A program made the translations under genes and the position numbers. Of a stretch of 64,000 nucleotides of DNA, positions 1 through 7,723 are shown piece after piece. Under the pieces are notes generated by a model. That model worked only from the letters and a program-made list of their open reading frames with translations, was not told the DNA's origin and searched no databases. Within the stretch, counting starts at the first letter, position 1, and every line of letters begins with the position of its first letter. The stretch comes from Paenibacillus piscarius (GTDB taxonomy: Bacteria; Bacillota; Bacilli; Paenibacillales; Paenibacillaceae), in NCBI RefSeq assembly GCF_022234545.1, contig NZ_JAIEUI010000025.1, positions 44,778 through 108,777 of the forward strand. The letters run 5' to 3'.

Positions 1-57
1 CGGAGGATCTACGGTATCCACAGAAGCATTGTAGGGCGGACATATCAGTTGGATCAT
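1..57 (-). CDS. N-terminal fragment of an unidentified protein (runs off the left edge)
   Basis: A minus-strand reading frame opens with ATG at 57 and stays open to the window edge, giving 19 residues that begin MIQLICPPYNASVDTV. A GAGGTG Shine-Dalgarno-like stretch lies about 8 bases upstream. It starts only 28 bases after the stop of the radical SAM gene at 86-1453, so it is probably co-transcribed with it. Openings of the form 'hydrophobic run, then PP' occur at the start of some B12-binding radical SAM proteins, but 19 residues cannot decide the family. What is seen is a start codon, a ribosome binding site and an open frame; membership of the peptide-modification locus is inferred from spacing. 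Confidence 0.55.
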   Translation of the reverse strand, partial: MIQLICPPYNASVDTVDPP

Positions 58-85
58 ATTCTACACACCTCACATAAAAGAAGAA

Positions 86-1453
86 TTAGCTTAATGCCAC
101 GAACGAAGCATTCAGCCGCTCCAGATGGCCGCCAAGATCACGCTTCACATTTCCGCAGTAGGAACCCATGATCGAACCGGTGGTCCGTTCCGCTTGAACA
201 GGGCAATTCCCGGAGCAGAGAAAAGCGATATTGCACGCTTTGCATTCCGGCTGATTCAAGACATGACGTCCTTGCCACAACGCAAGTTTTTGTTGATCCA
301 GCTCAAGCCGCGGATAATAGGTTCCAAGACTCCACTTCCTGTCGCCTATAATGCTGGTGCACGGGTAGATCTGGTGATCCGGCGAGAAGGTGAAGGTTTT
401 GGCTCCGGCTGCCTCGCAGAAGTACATATTCGGGAAATAGTTATCCGTCACGATGCCGGTATCCAGCACCTTCTCAAAGGGCAGCGTGAGCCGGGTCAGA
501 TCACTGTTTAATGTCACATTCAGCTTTTTTAGTTTGTCATTAGGCACATGCATTTTGATAGCTTCGGTAAGCTGATAATTGGGCAGCAGGCTTGGGGCGG
601 AATTGCCGGCATAGTTCTCCACTGGAGACATTGCAACTGAGAAGTTAGGATGAGTGTTCCAATGCCGGTCCGCGAAAACATCAAGCAGCTCATTCAGATG
701 CTCTATATTCTCACCATCCAGATTGACGCGGACCGTAATGTCGAATTGCTGCTCCAGGAAGGCGTCAATCTGTTCTGTTATTGTCCGGAAGGTACCCTGA
801 TTGGCATGAGTAATCCGCCGTTTGTCATGAACGCCCTCGGGGCCGTCAATCGTCAGCTGGATCTTGATCATATCCTTGTAAGGCTCCAGCAGGTCCTGGT
901 ATTGAGACAGGAAGACTCCATTCGAAATGATCGTTCCTGTAATCCCCCGTTCTCTGGCCTGCTCAAGAATAAGCCTGACCACAGAAGCATTCAGGGGGAG
1001 GAGCGGTTCTCCGCCAAAAATAATAAAGTGCTGCTTCGCAGAATGCTGCCCCGCCATGATTTCATCCATAGCCAGGAAGGCCGCCAGCACATCATCATCG
1101 GTCATCCGTTCCTTGCTGGAGCGGATTTCCTGCGGCTCAAAGCAGTAGACGCATTTCAAATTGCAGGTCATCGACGGGCAGAACACAAATGAAATTTCAG
1201 CCAGGTGATGATGATCCAGGTATTCTTTGTACCGGTTGATCAGAGCTTGCTCCCCGGCGCGATCTTCATAAAGATAGCCTCTGGCGACCAGAAACTGCTC
1301 TTCCTGATCAGAAGGAGGGCGGATTGACGGCTGCTTTTGGAGGAATTGGCTGATATGCTCGTCCACAATGTCCATCGCGCCTGAGAGCGAATTGAAGATC
1401 AGATGGCGGCCATTGCTTAAGCGATATGTGAAAATATAACCGGAAATATACAT
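86..1453 (-). CDS. Radical SAM/SPASM peptide maturase (second copy)
   Basis: About 455 residues. The first ~90 residues form a domain shared with the paralogue at 1743-3119 (an 'N-x-LSGA-x-D-x-V' patch near residues 22-31). Then comes the radical SAM core, with the CxxxCxxC iron-sulfur motif (CNLKCVYC, about residues 98-105) and the GGEP motif (about 148-151). The C-terminal third carries a SPASM-type cysteine set (C-E-A-A-G, Y-P-C, C-K-A-C-N, C-S-G-N-C and a final Y-C). SPASM radical SAM enzymes bind auxiliary clusters and typically modify peptides. The ATG at 1453 is preferred over the GTG just before it because a GGGGGG stretch lies 8 bases upstream. It is downstream of the small Cys-Cys peptide gene at 1532-1666, the likely substrate. 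The exact modification (thioether, carbon-carbon or other) cannot be told from sequence. Confidence 0.9.
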   Translation of the reverse strand: MYISGYIFTYRLSNGRHLIFNSLSGAMDIVDEHISQFLQKQPSIRPPSDQEEQFLVARGYLYEDRAGEQALINRYKEYLDHHHLAEISFVFCPSMTCNLKCVYCFEPQEIRSSKERMTDDDVLAAFLAMDEIMAGQHSAKQHFIIFGGEPLLPLNASVVRLILEQARERGITGTIISNGVFLSQYQDLLEPYKDMIKIQLTIDGPEGVHDKRRITHANQGTFRTITEQIDAFLEQQFDITVRVNLDGENIEHLNELLDVFADRHWNTHPNFSVAMSPVENYAGNSAPSLLPNYQLTEAIKMHVPNDKLKKLNVTLNSDLTRLTLPFEKVLDTGIVTDNYFPNMYFCEAAGAKTFTFSPDHQIYPCTSIIGDRKWSLGTYYPRLELDQQKLALWQGRHVLNQPECKACNIAFLCSGNCPVQAERTTGSIMGSYCGNVKRDLGGHLERLNASFVALS

Positions 1454-1477
1454 CACTCTATCCCCCCTGGTAAGAAC

Positions 1478-1508
1478 AGCGGGAAGGCATAATCATGCGC
1501 TTCCCGCT
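1478..1508 (-). terminator. Hairpin between peptide gene and second maturase
   Basis: Perfect 9-bp arms AGCGGGAAG and CTTCCCGCT enclose a 13-base loop directly after the peptide gene stop. No strong U-run follows, so partial termination or 3'-end protection is likelier than full termination. This arrangement would let the peptide transcript exceed the maturase transcript. Confidence 0.6.
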
Positions 1509-1531
1509 ATTGTCCAATAATAAGGATGCTG

Positions 1532-1666
1532 TTAGATGGCTTTTTTGGTCGGGTTGTTGATTTGAATGGATGCTTTTTGGCAGCAGGCCATTGGAACCGT
1601 AATTTCTTCCAAATCTTTGGCTGAGAGATTCGTCCAGAGATCCTTGTTCTTGGTCAGTGATTTCAT
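1532..1666 (-). CDS. Candidate RiPP precursor peptide, 44 residues, Cys-Cys core
   Basis: A short gene lies between two radical SAM/SPASM genes on the same strand. It has an AGGAGG Shine-Dalgarno at 1675-1680. An ATG at 1672 is too close to it (about 2 bases); the in-frame ATG at 1666 has about 8 bases of spacing and is chosen. The product begins MKSLTKNKDLWTNLSAKDL, continues with an acidic/hydrophobic segment (EEITVPMA), and ends in a short tail CCQKASIQINNPTKKAI. A charged amphipathic leader, a short Cys-containing tail, flanking SPASM enzymes and a hairpin right after the stop are all typical of modified-peptide precursors. No protease or exporter is visible in the window. Leader and core boundaries are inferred. 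It could instead be a small regulatory or chaperone peptide, but position argues for the substrate role. Confidence 0.78.
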   Translation of the reverse strand: MKSLTKNKDLWTNLSAKDLEEITVPMACCQKASIQINNPTKKAI

Positions 1667-1742
1667 GTCCATTACCTCCTCTCCTAAGAGAATATTTATG
1701 ACAAGGCGGATGCCTTGGCATCAAGGGAATGAAGCAGACGGT

Positions 1743-3119
1743 TCATTGGTAGTAGCTTTCAAGCAGACGCTCCCGGTGAAGGTCGAGGTAGGTCTTCAAG
1801 TATTGCCTTGTATAGCTGCAGCTCGCTTCAAAGTTCCTCAATTCACCGTCACTGCTTCCTTTCAGCACACAGCCGCCCCCGCATAGAGGAGCAAGATTAC
1901 ATTGGCTGCATTTGTCATTCACTGCGATATCCCGGTGCCATCTCTGCCACTTCTCTTCATTCAATTGCAGGCCTTGAAGATAGCTCCCGATCGAATAATC
2001 TGTGAATCCCACAGTTTCGACACAGGGATACAACAGCCCGTCTGCACCAAATACGAGATTATGAAGCCTTGAAGCGCTGCAGCCGGACAGATCGAAATAA
2101 TAATGCTCATCGTCTGTATCGAAAATAGCTTTGCGGAGTATACGCAGCTTCTTCTCCATGAAATACCCCAGGTAGACTCTGTATCTGCTGCGGGTGGCTT
2201 CCCAGTCCGGAAAGAGCGAATGAAGCTGCTTCAGCAGCTCGTAATCAGGCTGATAGCCGGCAACATCTCCCGTATTGAAATTATCGTTGATCGGAGCGAT
2301 CTGGCAGGAGAAATCAGGTGAGCTTGTCCACTGCAGCCGCTCGAACCCGGCGAAGATTTCCGGCAGATAGCGGACATTCTCACGGCCTGTATTGATCCGC
2401 GCAGTGACGGGAATATGATGCTCCAGCAGAAATGTAATGTTCGCGCAGATAAGGTCGAAGCTGCCGCTATTGTCTCTGTATTTTCGCAGCTGATCGTGAA
2501 TCTCCTTCGGGCCGTCAAGGGTGATCTGCATATGATGGAAATGCGCGGAATGCTTCTGCAGAAAAGGGAAATACGCTCCAAGCTCGGTTCCGTTCGTGAT
2601 GGATAGAATAGGCCAGTTTCGGTCGATGGCCTGCTGCAAAATGTATTCTACCTGGGGCTGATTGCGGGCCAGGAAGGGCTCGCCGCCGAACAGCTCGAAT
2701 TGGACAACAGTATCAGGCTGCTTCTGCACCATTTGATCCATCGCTTGAAACATCTCACGGACCTGCGTAAGCGTAAGCGTCGGCGAGTCCTGATGAATGC
2801 CGGACTGGAAGCAGTACGGACAGGCAAGATTGCAGGTGTAGGTGGGACAAACCGTGAAGGTTAAGGCCGGGTGGGAGCGGTAAAAGGTATCCAGGGAGTC
2901 ACGTATATATTGTTCTTCGTTCTTATCCGAAAGATAACCTCTGTCCGCAAGCAGAGTCCGGGTCTCCAGATCGAGACCGGCTAATGAATCAGAGGCGGAA
3001 TGAAAAAGAGCGCGGGCTACCTTCGGTTCCACCAGGTCTACGGCACCGCTTAGCGTATTCATGATCAGCTGTACATCATCGTTTAACTTGTATTTGAAAT
3101 TGTACTTAGATAGTTTCAT
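1743..3119 (-). CDS. Radical SAM/SPASM peptide maturase (first copy)
   Basis: 458 residues. The N-terminal ~90 residues resemble the paralogue at 86-1453. The radical SAM signature CxxxCxxC is at about residues 96-103 (CNLACPYC), preceded by another Cys at 91. The GGEP motif is at about 145-148. The C-terminal SPASM region shows C-S-A-S, Y-P-C, C-S-Q-C-N, C-G-G-G-C and a late C. These features place it with peptide-modifying radical SAM enzymes. The start ATG follows an AGGAGG by about 11 bases. It is the first gene of the minus-strand set maturase, peptide, maturase, unknown. Two distinct maturases for one short peptide suggest two modifications, or two enzymes acting as a pair; that is inference. 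Confidence 0.9.
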   Translation of the reverse strand: MKLSKYNFKYKLNDDVQLIMNTLSGAVDLVEPKVARALFHSASDSLAGLDLETRTLLADRGYLSDKNEEQYIRDSLDTFYRSHPALTFTVCPTYTCNLACPYCFQSGIHQDSPTLTLTQVREMFQAMDQMVQKQPDTVVQFELFGGEPFLARNQPQVEYILQQAIDRNWPILSITNGTELGAYFPFLQKHSAHFHHMQITLDGPKEIHDQLRKYRDNSGSFDLICANITFLLEHHIPVTARINTGRENVRYLPEIFAGFERLQWTSSPDFSCQIAPINDNFNTGDVAGYQPDYELLKQLHSLFPDWEATRSRYRVYLGYFMEKKLRILRKAIFDTDDEHYYFDLSGCSASRLHNLVFGADGLLYPCVETVGFTDYSIGSYLQGLQLNEEKWQRWHRDIAVNDKCSQCNLAPLCGGGCVLKGSSDGELRNFEASCSYTRQYLKTYLDLHRERLLESYYQ

Positions 3120-3265
3120 ACGCTTCTCATCCTCCTGGAACCGCTAGAGTTGTTGTCCACTTGTCTGTAAATAATGTAAAACTTTTCCTTAATCGTCACT
3201 ATGAAAAAAGTCATAAAATAGGAAATAATCTAATAAATGAGATAAAACTATCGATACATGAAAGA

Positions 3266-3302
3266 AGCCTCCCGGGCTGCATAATACAGCAGCCGGAAGG
3301 CT
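3266..3302 (-). terminator. Intrinsic terminator after the His/Gly-rich gene
   Basis: On the minus strand AGCCTTCCGGCTGC pairs with GCAGCCCGGGAGGCT across an 8-base loop, with one mismatch, followed by TTCTTTC. It separates the gene at 3325-3657 from the radical SAM locus. Confidence 0.75.
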
Positions 3303-3324
3303 ATATTGTTTGACCAGCTTTTGT

Positions 3325-3657
3325 TCAGTCGCCGCCACCGCCGCCGGAATCTCCGCCGCCGGAGTCCCCGCCACCAGAGTCGCCGCCGCCGTAATCACCG
3401 CCACCATGGCTGCTGTGGTGACCGCCGCTGTCCCAGCTGCTGCCGCCGTGGTGATGCCCGTGATCCTGATGATTCCCGTGTCCATGATGACGGCTGCCAT
3501 CATCTGCAATGTTCGGATCAGCTCCGGGGAAGAAGTAGCTGTCCGCAGATGAGTCACTGTTCCGGGAGGTTCTCTTCCTGGAATCGGAACGGCTGCTGCT
3601 ATTCATTCCCAGAACGGCGATTAACACGATTCCTGCAATGATTACGATACCCGCCAT
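3325..3657 (-). CDS. Small membrane-anchored protein with His/Gly/Asp-rich tail
   Basis: 110 residues. An N-terminal hydrophobic helix (about residues 2-18, rich in I/V/A/L) is followed by a Ser/Arg/Asp linker. The tail is first His-rich (HHGHGNHQDHGHHHGG) and then a GGGDS repeat run three times, ending in GGGGGD. The ATG has GAAGGAG about 10 bases upstream, and a terminator follows the stop. The tail could bind divalent metal or be surface-exposed, but no family is recognised. The Gly/Asp repeats reflect a GC-rich minisatellite in the DNA. The ribosome binding site and terminator make it a likely real gene despite low complexity. The terminator argues against co-transcription with the radical SAM genes. 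Confidence 0.7.
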   Translation of the reverse strand: MAGIVIIAGIVLIAVLGMNSSSRSDSRKRTSRNSDSSADSYFFPGADPNIADDGSRHHGHGNHQDHGHHHGGSSWDSGGHHSSHGGGDYGGGDSGGGDSGGGDSGGGGGD

Positions 3658-3769
3658 CTTAATCTGCTCCTTCGTACAAATATATAGATTTCTGGTTAAT
3701 TATAGCATCCCACTGCGAAATTACTGAAATCATCAGGTTGGCTATTCTCAGCAGTCATCAGGAAGACTC

Positions 3770-5035
3770 TTATCGCTGCTGCTTGTATTGTCTTGGGGTG
3801 AGACCCGTATATTTCTTGAACACCTTGGTAAAATAGCTCTGGTCATTGAAATGCAGACGGGTAGCGATATCCGACAGCATAATGCCAGGCAGCTCCATCA
3901 GCCGCTTGGCTTCTTCGATCCGTTGCTGCTGGATGTAGTCGCTGATAGCGGTTCCGGTTTCTTTTTTGAACAGCTGGGACAAGTAGCTGGCGTTCAGTCC
4001 GGTGTATTCAGCGAGTCTGCTGAGCGGAAGCTCTTCATACAGATGATTGAAAATATAGTTCCGGCACCGGTCGGAAATCCGGGAAGGCCTGGCGCTGCGG
4101 CTGTCCGCCACCTGATCCGCGAAGTCACAGAGTGCAGCCAGCATGGCACGGTCGACGGCCGGAATATCGCGCAGCTCCTCAATATGCTGGATATGGAAGT
4201 CGCTGAGCGTATAGGCGATCTCCCAGAACAGCCCGCCTTCAATCGCGGCGCGGGTGGCCAGAGTGATGGAGGAGACAGCGAGATTTTTTTTGCTGCGCAG
4301 CTGGCTCTTGCGGGACAGCCGTCCATAGCTCTCCTCGGCAAAAGAAGCATGGGTCCGCAGCAGCCCCGCCTTGTCCCCGTCCGTAATATGACGGAACATC
4401 TCCCGCTCCTGCATCGGGTCATGATGCAGCCAGGTATGCTCGCGGCGGTAGGACAGGTCCAGATCCGGGCTGGCGTCTGCCGGAGGCGGAGGCTCCGCCA
4501 GTGTACCCGCATCCAGCAGCAGCTCCGTCACGGACAACGCCTGCCCGGTGGCAAGCGTGTGCAGTAGCAGTGCCGCATGATACCAGCGCATTAGGCTGAT
4601 TACAGGCAAGCTGCTGTAGTACTCCAGCCAGCTGGCCTGCTGCCTGGGCGGAATACTGTGATCGCGCAGCAGGCTCTCTGCGTTCTCTCCGGTCACTGGA
4701 GCGTTCAGCACCGGCCCGGTGACGATGGCCCCGCCTGCACCGGGAAGCTGGAGAATAATGAAATTCTCCAGGAAGCCTGTCGTATGCAGACGGGGGAGCA
4801 CGGGGTCCCCCGCTCCGGTTTTATGTGCACCACTTCTGCTCCCCCCGGCCAGCGCCACCACCTCAGCCGGCAGGCCGCCTGTTCCCTGCACGGAGGGCCG
4901 GTCCATGGCAGACAGCCCCAGGGCTAGCCGGGGCACGGCTGCGTTATCGAGCCACAAGACCGGGACCCGGTATGCCTCGTAGATCAGCTTGCAGATGTAC
5001 TGTATCCCTTCATCGTTTCCGCTTAGCTTCTGCAT
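3770..5035 (-). CDS. AraC-family transcriptional regulator
   Basis: About 421 residues. The C-terminal ~100 residues hold the double helix-turn-helix of AraC proteins (LSRLAEYTGLNASYLSQLF, then the second helix pair ending YTGLTPRQYKQQR). The N-terminal ~300 residues are a sensory region of unrecognised fold, starting with a segment like those in YesN-type Paenibacillus regulators. The ATG at 5035 has better Shine-Dalgarno spacing (GGGGG, 8 bases) than the one at 5041. It is divergent from the GH3 gene at 5152, with a 110-base shared control region, so it probably controls that gene; this is inference from arrangement. Confidence 0.88.
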   Translation of the reverse strand: MQKLSGNDEGIQYICKLIYEAYRVPVLWLDNAAVPRLALGLSAMDRPSVQGTGGLPAEVVALAGGSRSGAHKTGAGDPVLPRLHTTGFLENFIILQLPGAGGAIVTGPVLNAPVTGENAESLLRDHSIPPRQQASWLEYYSSLPVISLMRWYHAALLLHTLATGQALSVTELLLDAGTLAEPPPPADASPDLDLSYRREHTWLHHDPMQEREMFRHITDGDKAGLLRTHASFAEESYGRLSRKSQLRSKKNLAVSSITLATRAAIEGGLFWEIAYTLSDFHIQHIEELRDIPAVDRAMLAALCDFADQVADSRSARPSRISDRCRNYIFNHLYEELPLSRLAEYTGLNASYLSQLFKKETGTAISDYIQQQRIEEAKRLMELPGIMLSDIATRLHFNDQSYFTKVFKKYTGLTPRQYKQQR

Positions 5036-5151
5036 GGACATTTCCCCCTCTTTTATCTAAACAGAATACTAAAGATCAAATAATAATACCATAACTGACC
5101 GTGATATTCGTATAGAATGGAGTCAAGAAAACGCATTCTTAGGAGGACTGT

Positions 5152-7434
5152 ATGATGGCAAAGGACATAACGGAGATTCGGAAGCTCGTATCACAGATGA
5201 CACTGGAAGAGAAGGCCGGGCTCTGCTCCGGGCTGGATTTCTGGAACACCAAAGGCATTGAACGTCTGGGCATTCCCTCAGTGATGGTGACCGACGGACC
5301 CCACGGGCTCCGCAAGCAGCAGGGCAGCGCAGACCATCTTGGACTGAACGACAGCGTACCGGCAACCTGCTTCCCGTCAGCGGCCGGACTGGCCTCCTCG
5401 TGGGACCGTGACCTGATCTTCCGTGTGGGCGAAGCGCTGGGAACGGAATGCCAGGTGGAGAATGTTGCCGTCCTGCTCGGACCGGGCAATAATATCAAGC
5501 GCTCTCCGCTGAATGGCCGGAACTTTGAATATTTCTCGGAGGACCCGTTCCTGGCCTCGGAGATGGCGGCAAGCCATGTGAAGGGCGTGCAGAGCCAGGG
5601 CGTGGGAACGTCGCTGAAGCATTTTGCCGCCAATAACCAGGAGCACCGCCGCATGTCGGTGGATGCGGTCATCGATGAACGGACGCTCCGCGAGATCTAT
5701 CTGGCCAGCTTCGAAGGCACCGTGAAGCAGAGCCAGCCCTGGAGTGTGATGAGCTCCTATAACCAGGTGAACGGGGAGTATGTGTCCGAGAGCCACCGGC
5801 TGATGACCCGGATTCTGCGTGACGAATGGGGCTTTGAAGGCTTCGTCATGTCAGACTGGGGTGCGGTCAATGAGCGCGTGGAGGCGCTGAAGGCGGGGCT
5901 TGAGCTGGAGATGCCGTCCAGCGGGGGAATTGGCGATGCCAAGATTGTAGCTGCGGTGAACAGCGGCGAGCTGCCGGTGGAGACGCTGGATCTGGCGGTG
6001 GAGCGGATGCTGGGCTTTATTTTCAAAAGCGTAGAGAACCGCAACCCGGCAGCGGTCTTCGATGTAGATAAGCATCATCAGCTTGCGCGCGAGGTGGCCC
6101 GGGAGAGCATGGTGCTGCTGAAGAATGAGGGTGGCATTCTGCCCCTTGCCAAGAATGGCCGGATTGCCGTGATCGGTGAGTTCGCCCGGAAGCCGCGGTA
6201 TCAGGGCGGTGGCAGCTCGCATGTGAATCCGAGCCGGATGGATGATGCCTTCGAGGAGTTGCAGGCGGTCGCCGGGAATTCGGCCAGCTTCCTGTACGCT
6301 CAGGGCTATGAGCTTGCGAGTGATGATACCAATGCTGATCTGCTGCGTGAAGCCTGCGATAGAGCAGCCCAGGCGGATGCAGCGGTGCTGTTCCTCGGCC
6401 TGCCGGACCGTTATGAATCGGAGGGCTATGACCGCAGCCATCTGCAGCTGCCAGTTAGTCATAAGGAGCTGCTTGAAGCCGTGGCTGCGGTGCAGAGTGA
6501 AATTATCGTGGTGCTCAGCAACGGCTCACCGGTGGAGATGCCTTGGCTTCCGCAGACGAAGGCTGTGCTTGAAGGCTACCTGGGCGGCCAGGCCTTCGGC
6601 GGCGCGGTTGCCGATCTGCTCTTCGGTGAAGTAAGCCCGAGCGGCAAGCTGGCGGAGACCTTCCCGATGAAGCTGAGCGACAATCCGTCCTTCCTGAACT
6701 TCCCCGGAGAAGGCGATACGGTGGAGTATAGAGAAGCCTTGTTCGTAGGCTACCGCTATTATGACAAAAAAGAAATCGAGCCGCTCTTCCCGTTCGGCTT
6801 CGGCCTCAGCTACACGGAGTTCGAGTATAGCAACCTGGTGCTGGATCAGACCTGTATTCAGGATACTGACACTGTGCAGGTATCGGTTACCGTTAAGAAT
6901 ACCGGCAGCAGAGCAGGCAAGGAGGTTGTGCAGCTCTATGTCAGCGATGTGGAGAGCAGCGTGATCCGTCCGCTGCAGGAGCTGAAGGGCTTCGCCAAGA
7001 TTGGGCTGCAGCCGGGAGAAGAACGTGTGGTCACCTTCACGCTGGATAAGCGTTCCTTCGCTTACTATAATGTGAAGTTAGGAGACTGGCATGTGGAGAG
7101 CGGCAAGTTCCGCATTGCTGTGGGCTCGTCCTCACGTGAACTCCGTCTCAGCGCAGAGCTTACGGTAGAATCCGCCGTCAAGCTGCCCGGCCGGTTCCAC
7201 CGCAACACCACCGTCGGCGACCTGCTGGCAAATCCGCTGACGGAAGAGAAGGCGAAGGGCTTCAGCAGTGTGTTCGGGCTGGACGATGCGCTGGGCGACA
7301 ATCCCGAAATGCTGTTTGCCATGATGAAGTACATGCCGCTGCGGGCAATGATCGGCTTCGGCCAGGGCAAGTACACCGAAGCCGATCTGGCAGCAGATCT
7401 GCAGGAGCTGAACAGGCTGGCCGGACAGGAGTAG
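5152..7434 (+). CDS. Glycoside hydrolase family 3 (beta-glucosidase type)
   Basis: 760 residues, of the length expected for cytoplasmic three-domain GH3 enzymes. It starts MTLEEKAGLCSG-like within the first 35 residues (typical GH3 opening) and contains VTDGPHGLR and KHFAANNQE. The nucleophile Asp lies in GFVMSDWGAV (Asp about residue 235). The second sandwich domain follows (GGSSHVNPSR, YESEGYDRS), then a fibronectin-III-like C-terminal domain (VSVTVKNTGSRAGKEVVQLY). There is no signal peptide, so it probably cleaves imported oligosaccharides or glycosides from their non-reducing end. AGGAGG lies 5 bases before the first ATG and 8 before an adjacent second ATG. The AraC regulator upstream is divergent. 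Confidence 0.93.
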   Translation: MMAKDITEIRKLVSQMTLEEKAGLCSGLDFWNTKGIERLGIPSVMVTDGPHGLRKQQGSADHLGLNDSVPATCFPSAAGLASSWDRDLIFRVGEALGTECQVENVAVLLGPGNNIKRSPLNGRNFEYFSEDPFLASEMAASHVKGVQSQGVGTSLKHFAANNQEHRRMSVDAVIDERTLREIYLASFEGTVKQSQPWSVMSSYNQVNGEYVSESHRLMTRILRDEWGFEGFVMSDWGAVNERVEALKAGLELEMPSSGGIGDAKIVAAVNSGELPVETLDLAVERMLGFIFKSVENRNPAAVFDVDKHHQLAREVARESMVLLKNEGGILPLAKNGRIAVIGEFARKPRYQGGGSSHVNPSRMDDAFEELQAVAGNSASFLYAQGYELASDDTNADLLREACDRAAQADAAVLFLGLPDRYESEGYDRSHLQLPVSHKELLEAVAAVQSEIIVVLSNGSPVEMPWLPQTKAVLEGYLGGQAFGGAVADLLFGEVSPSGKLAETFPMKLSDNPSFLNFPGEGDTVEYREALFVGYRYYDKKEIEPLFPFGFGLSYTEFEYSNLVLDQTCIQDTDTVQVSVTVKNTGSRAGKEVVQLYVSDVESSVIRPLQELKGFAKIGLQPGEERVVTFTLDKRSFAYYNVKLGDWHVESGKFRIAVGSSSRELRLSAELTVESAVKLPGRFHRNTTVGDLLANPLTEEKAKGFSSVFGLDDALGDNPEMLFAMMKYMPLRAMIGFGQGKYTEADLAADLQELNRLAGQE

Positions 7435-7504
7435 AACTGAATAGCCAAGCGTGAAGGCAGTATCCAGGCTGCACTCCCGGTGTTCCGCTCGATTTCAGGG
7501 TTGC

Positions 7505-7519
7505 ATTACGCAGCGTAAT
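7505..7519. promoter_or_regulatory. 15-bp perfect palindrome upstream of the guanidine riboswitch
   Basis: ATTACGC-A-GCGTAAT is a perfect inverted repeat about 40 bases before the riboswitch aptamer. Its position suits an operator or promoter-overlapping element. No binding protein is recognised. Confidence 0.35.
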
Positions 7520-7560
7520 TTGCTAACATACGGTGTAATTTCATAAGCAGTTAATTGTTC

Positions 7561-7660
7561 TCTAGGGTTCCGCAGCAGGTACGCACCGCTGGCCTGGTCC
7601 GAGAGAGAACACACGGATGAAGCTAATCCGTGTAACACGGAGGGACAAAAGCCCGGGAGG
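7561..7660 (+). promoter_or_regulatory. Guanidine-I riboswitch (ykkC motif), aptamer
   Basis: The sequence matches the recalled ykkC leader consensus in order: CTAGGGTTCCG, then CTGGTCCGAGAGAGAAC, a variable stem, ACGGAGGGACAAAAGCCCG and GGGAGG. Guanidine-I riboswitches turn on guanidinium export genes by preventing a downstream terminator. The genes that follow are SMR transporters of exactly the expected kind. The 3' part of the aptamer (GCCCGGGAGG) also forms the 5' arm of the terminator at 7649-7702, which shows the switching mechanism directly. Confidence 0.93.
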
Positions 7661-7702
7661 TATCGTCATCATTGACGGTAACCTTCCGGGCTTCATTTTT
7701 TT
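7649..7702 (+). terminator. Riboswitch-controlled intrinsic terminator
   Basis: AAGCCCGGGAGGT pairs with ACCTTCCGGGCTT, with an internal smaller stem (CGTCA...TGACG) in the loop, and is followed by CATTTTTTT. The 5' arm is shared with the guanidine-I aptamer, so ligand binding should block the terminator and allow ykkC transcription. Confidence 0.9.
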
Positions 7703-7723
7703 ATCAGATGAGGGGAGAACGGG

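Noticed and set aside
1458..1724. 88-codon minus-strand frame between the radical SAM genes
   Set aside because: It is in a different frame from the 44-residue peptide, which has the proper AGGAGG spacing. The longer frame has no good start signal.
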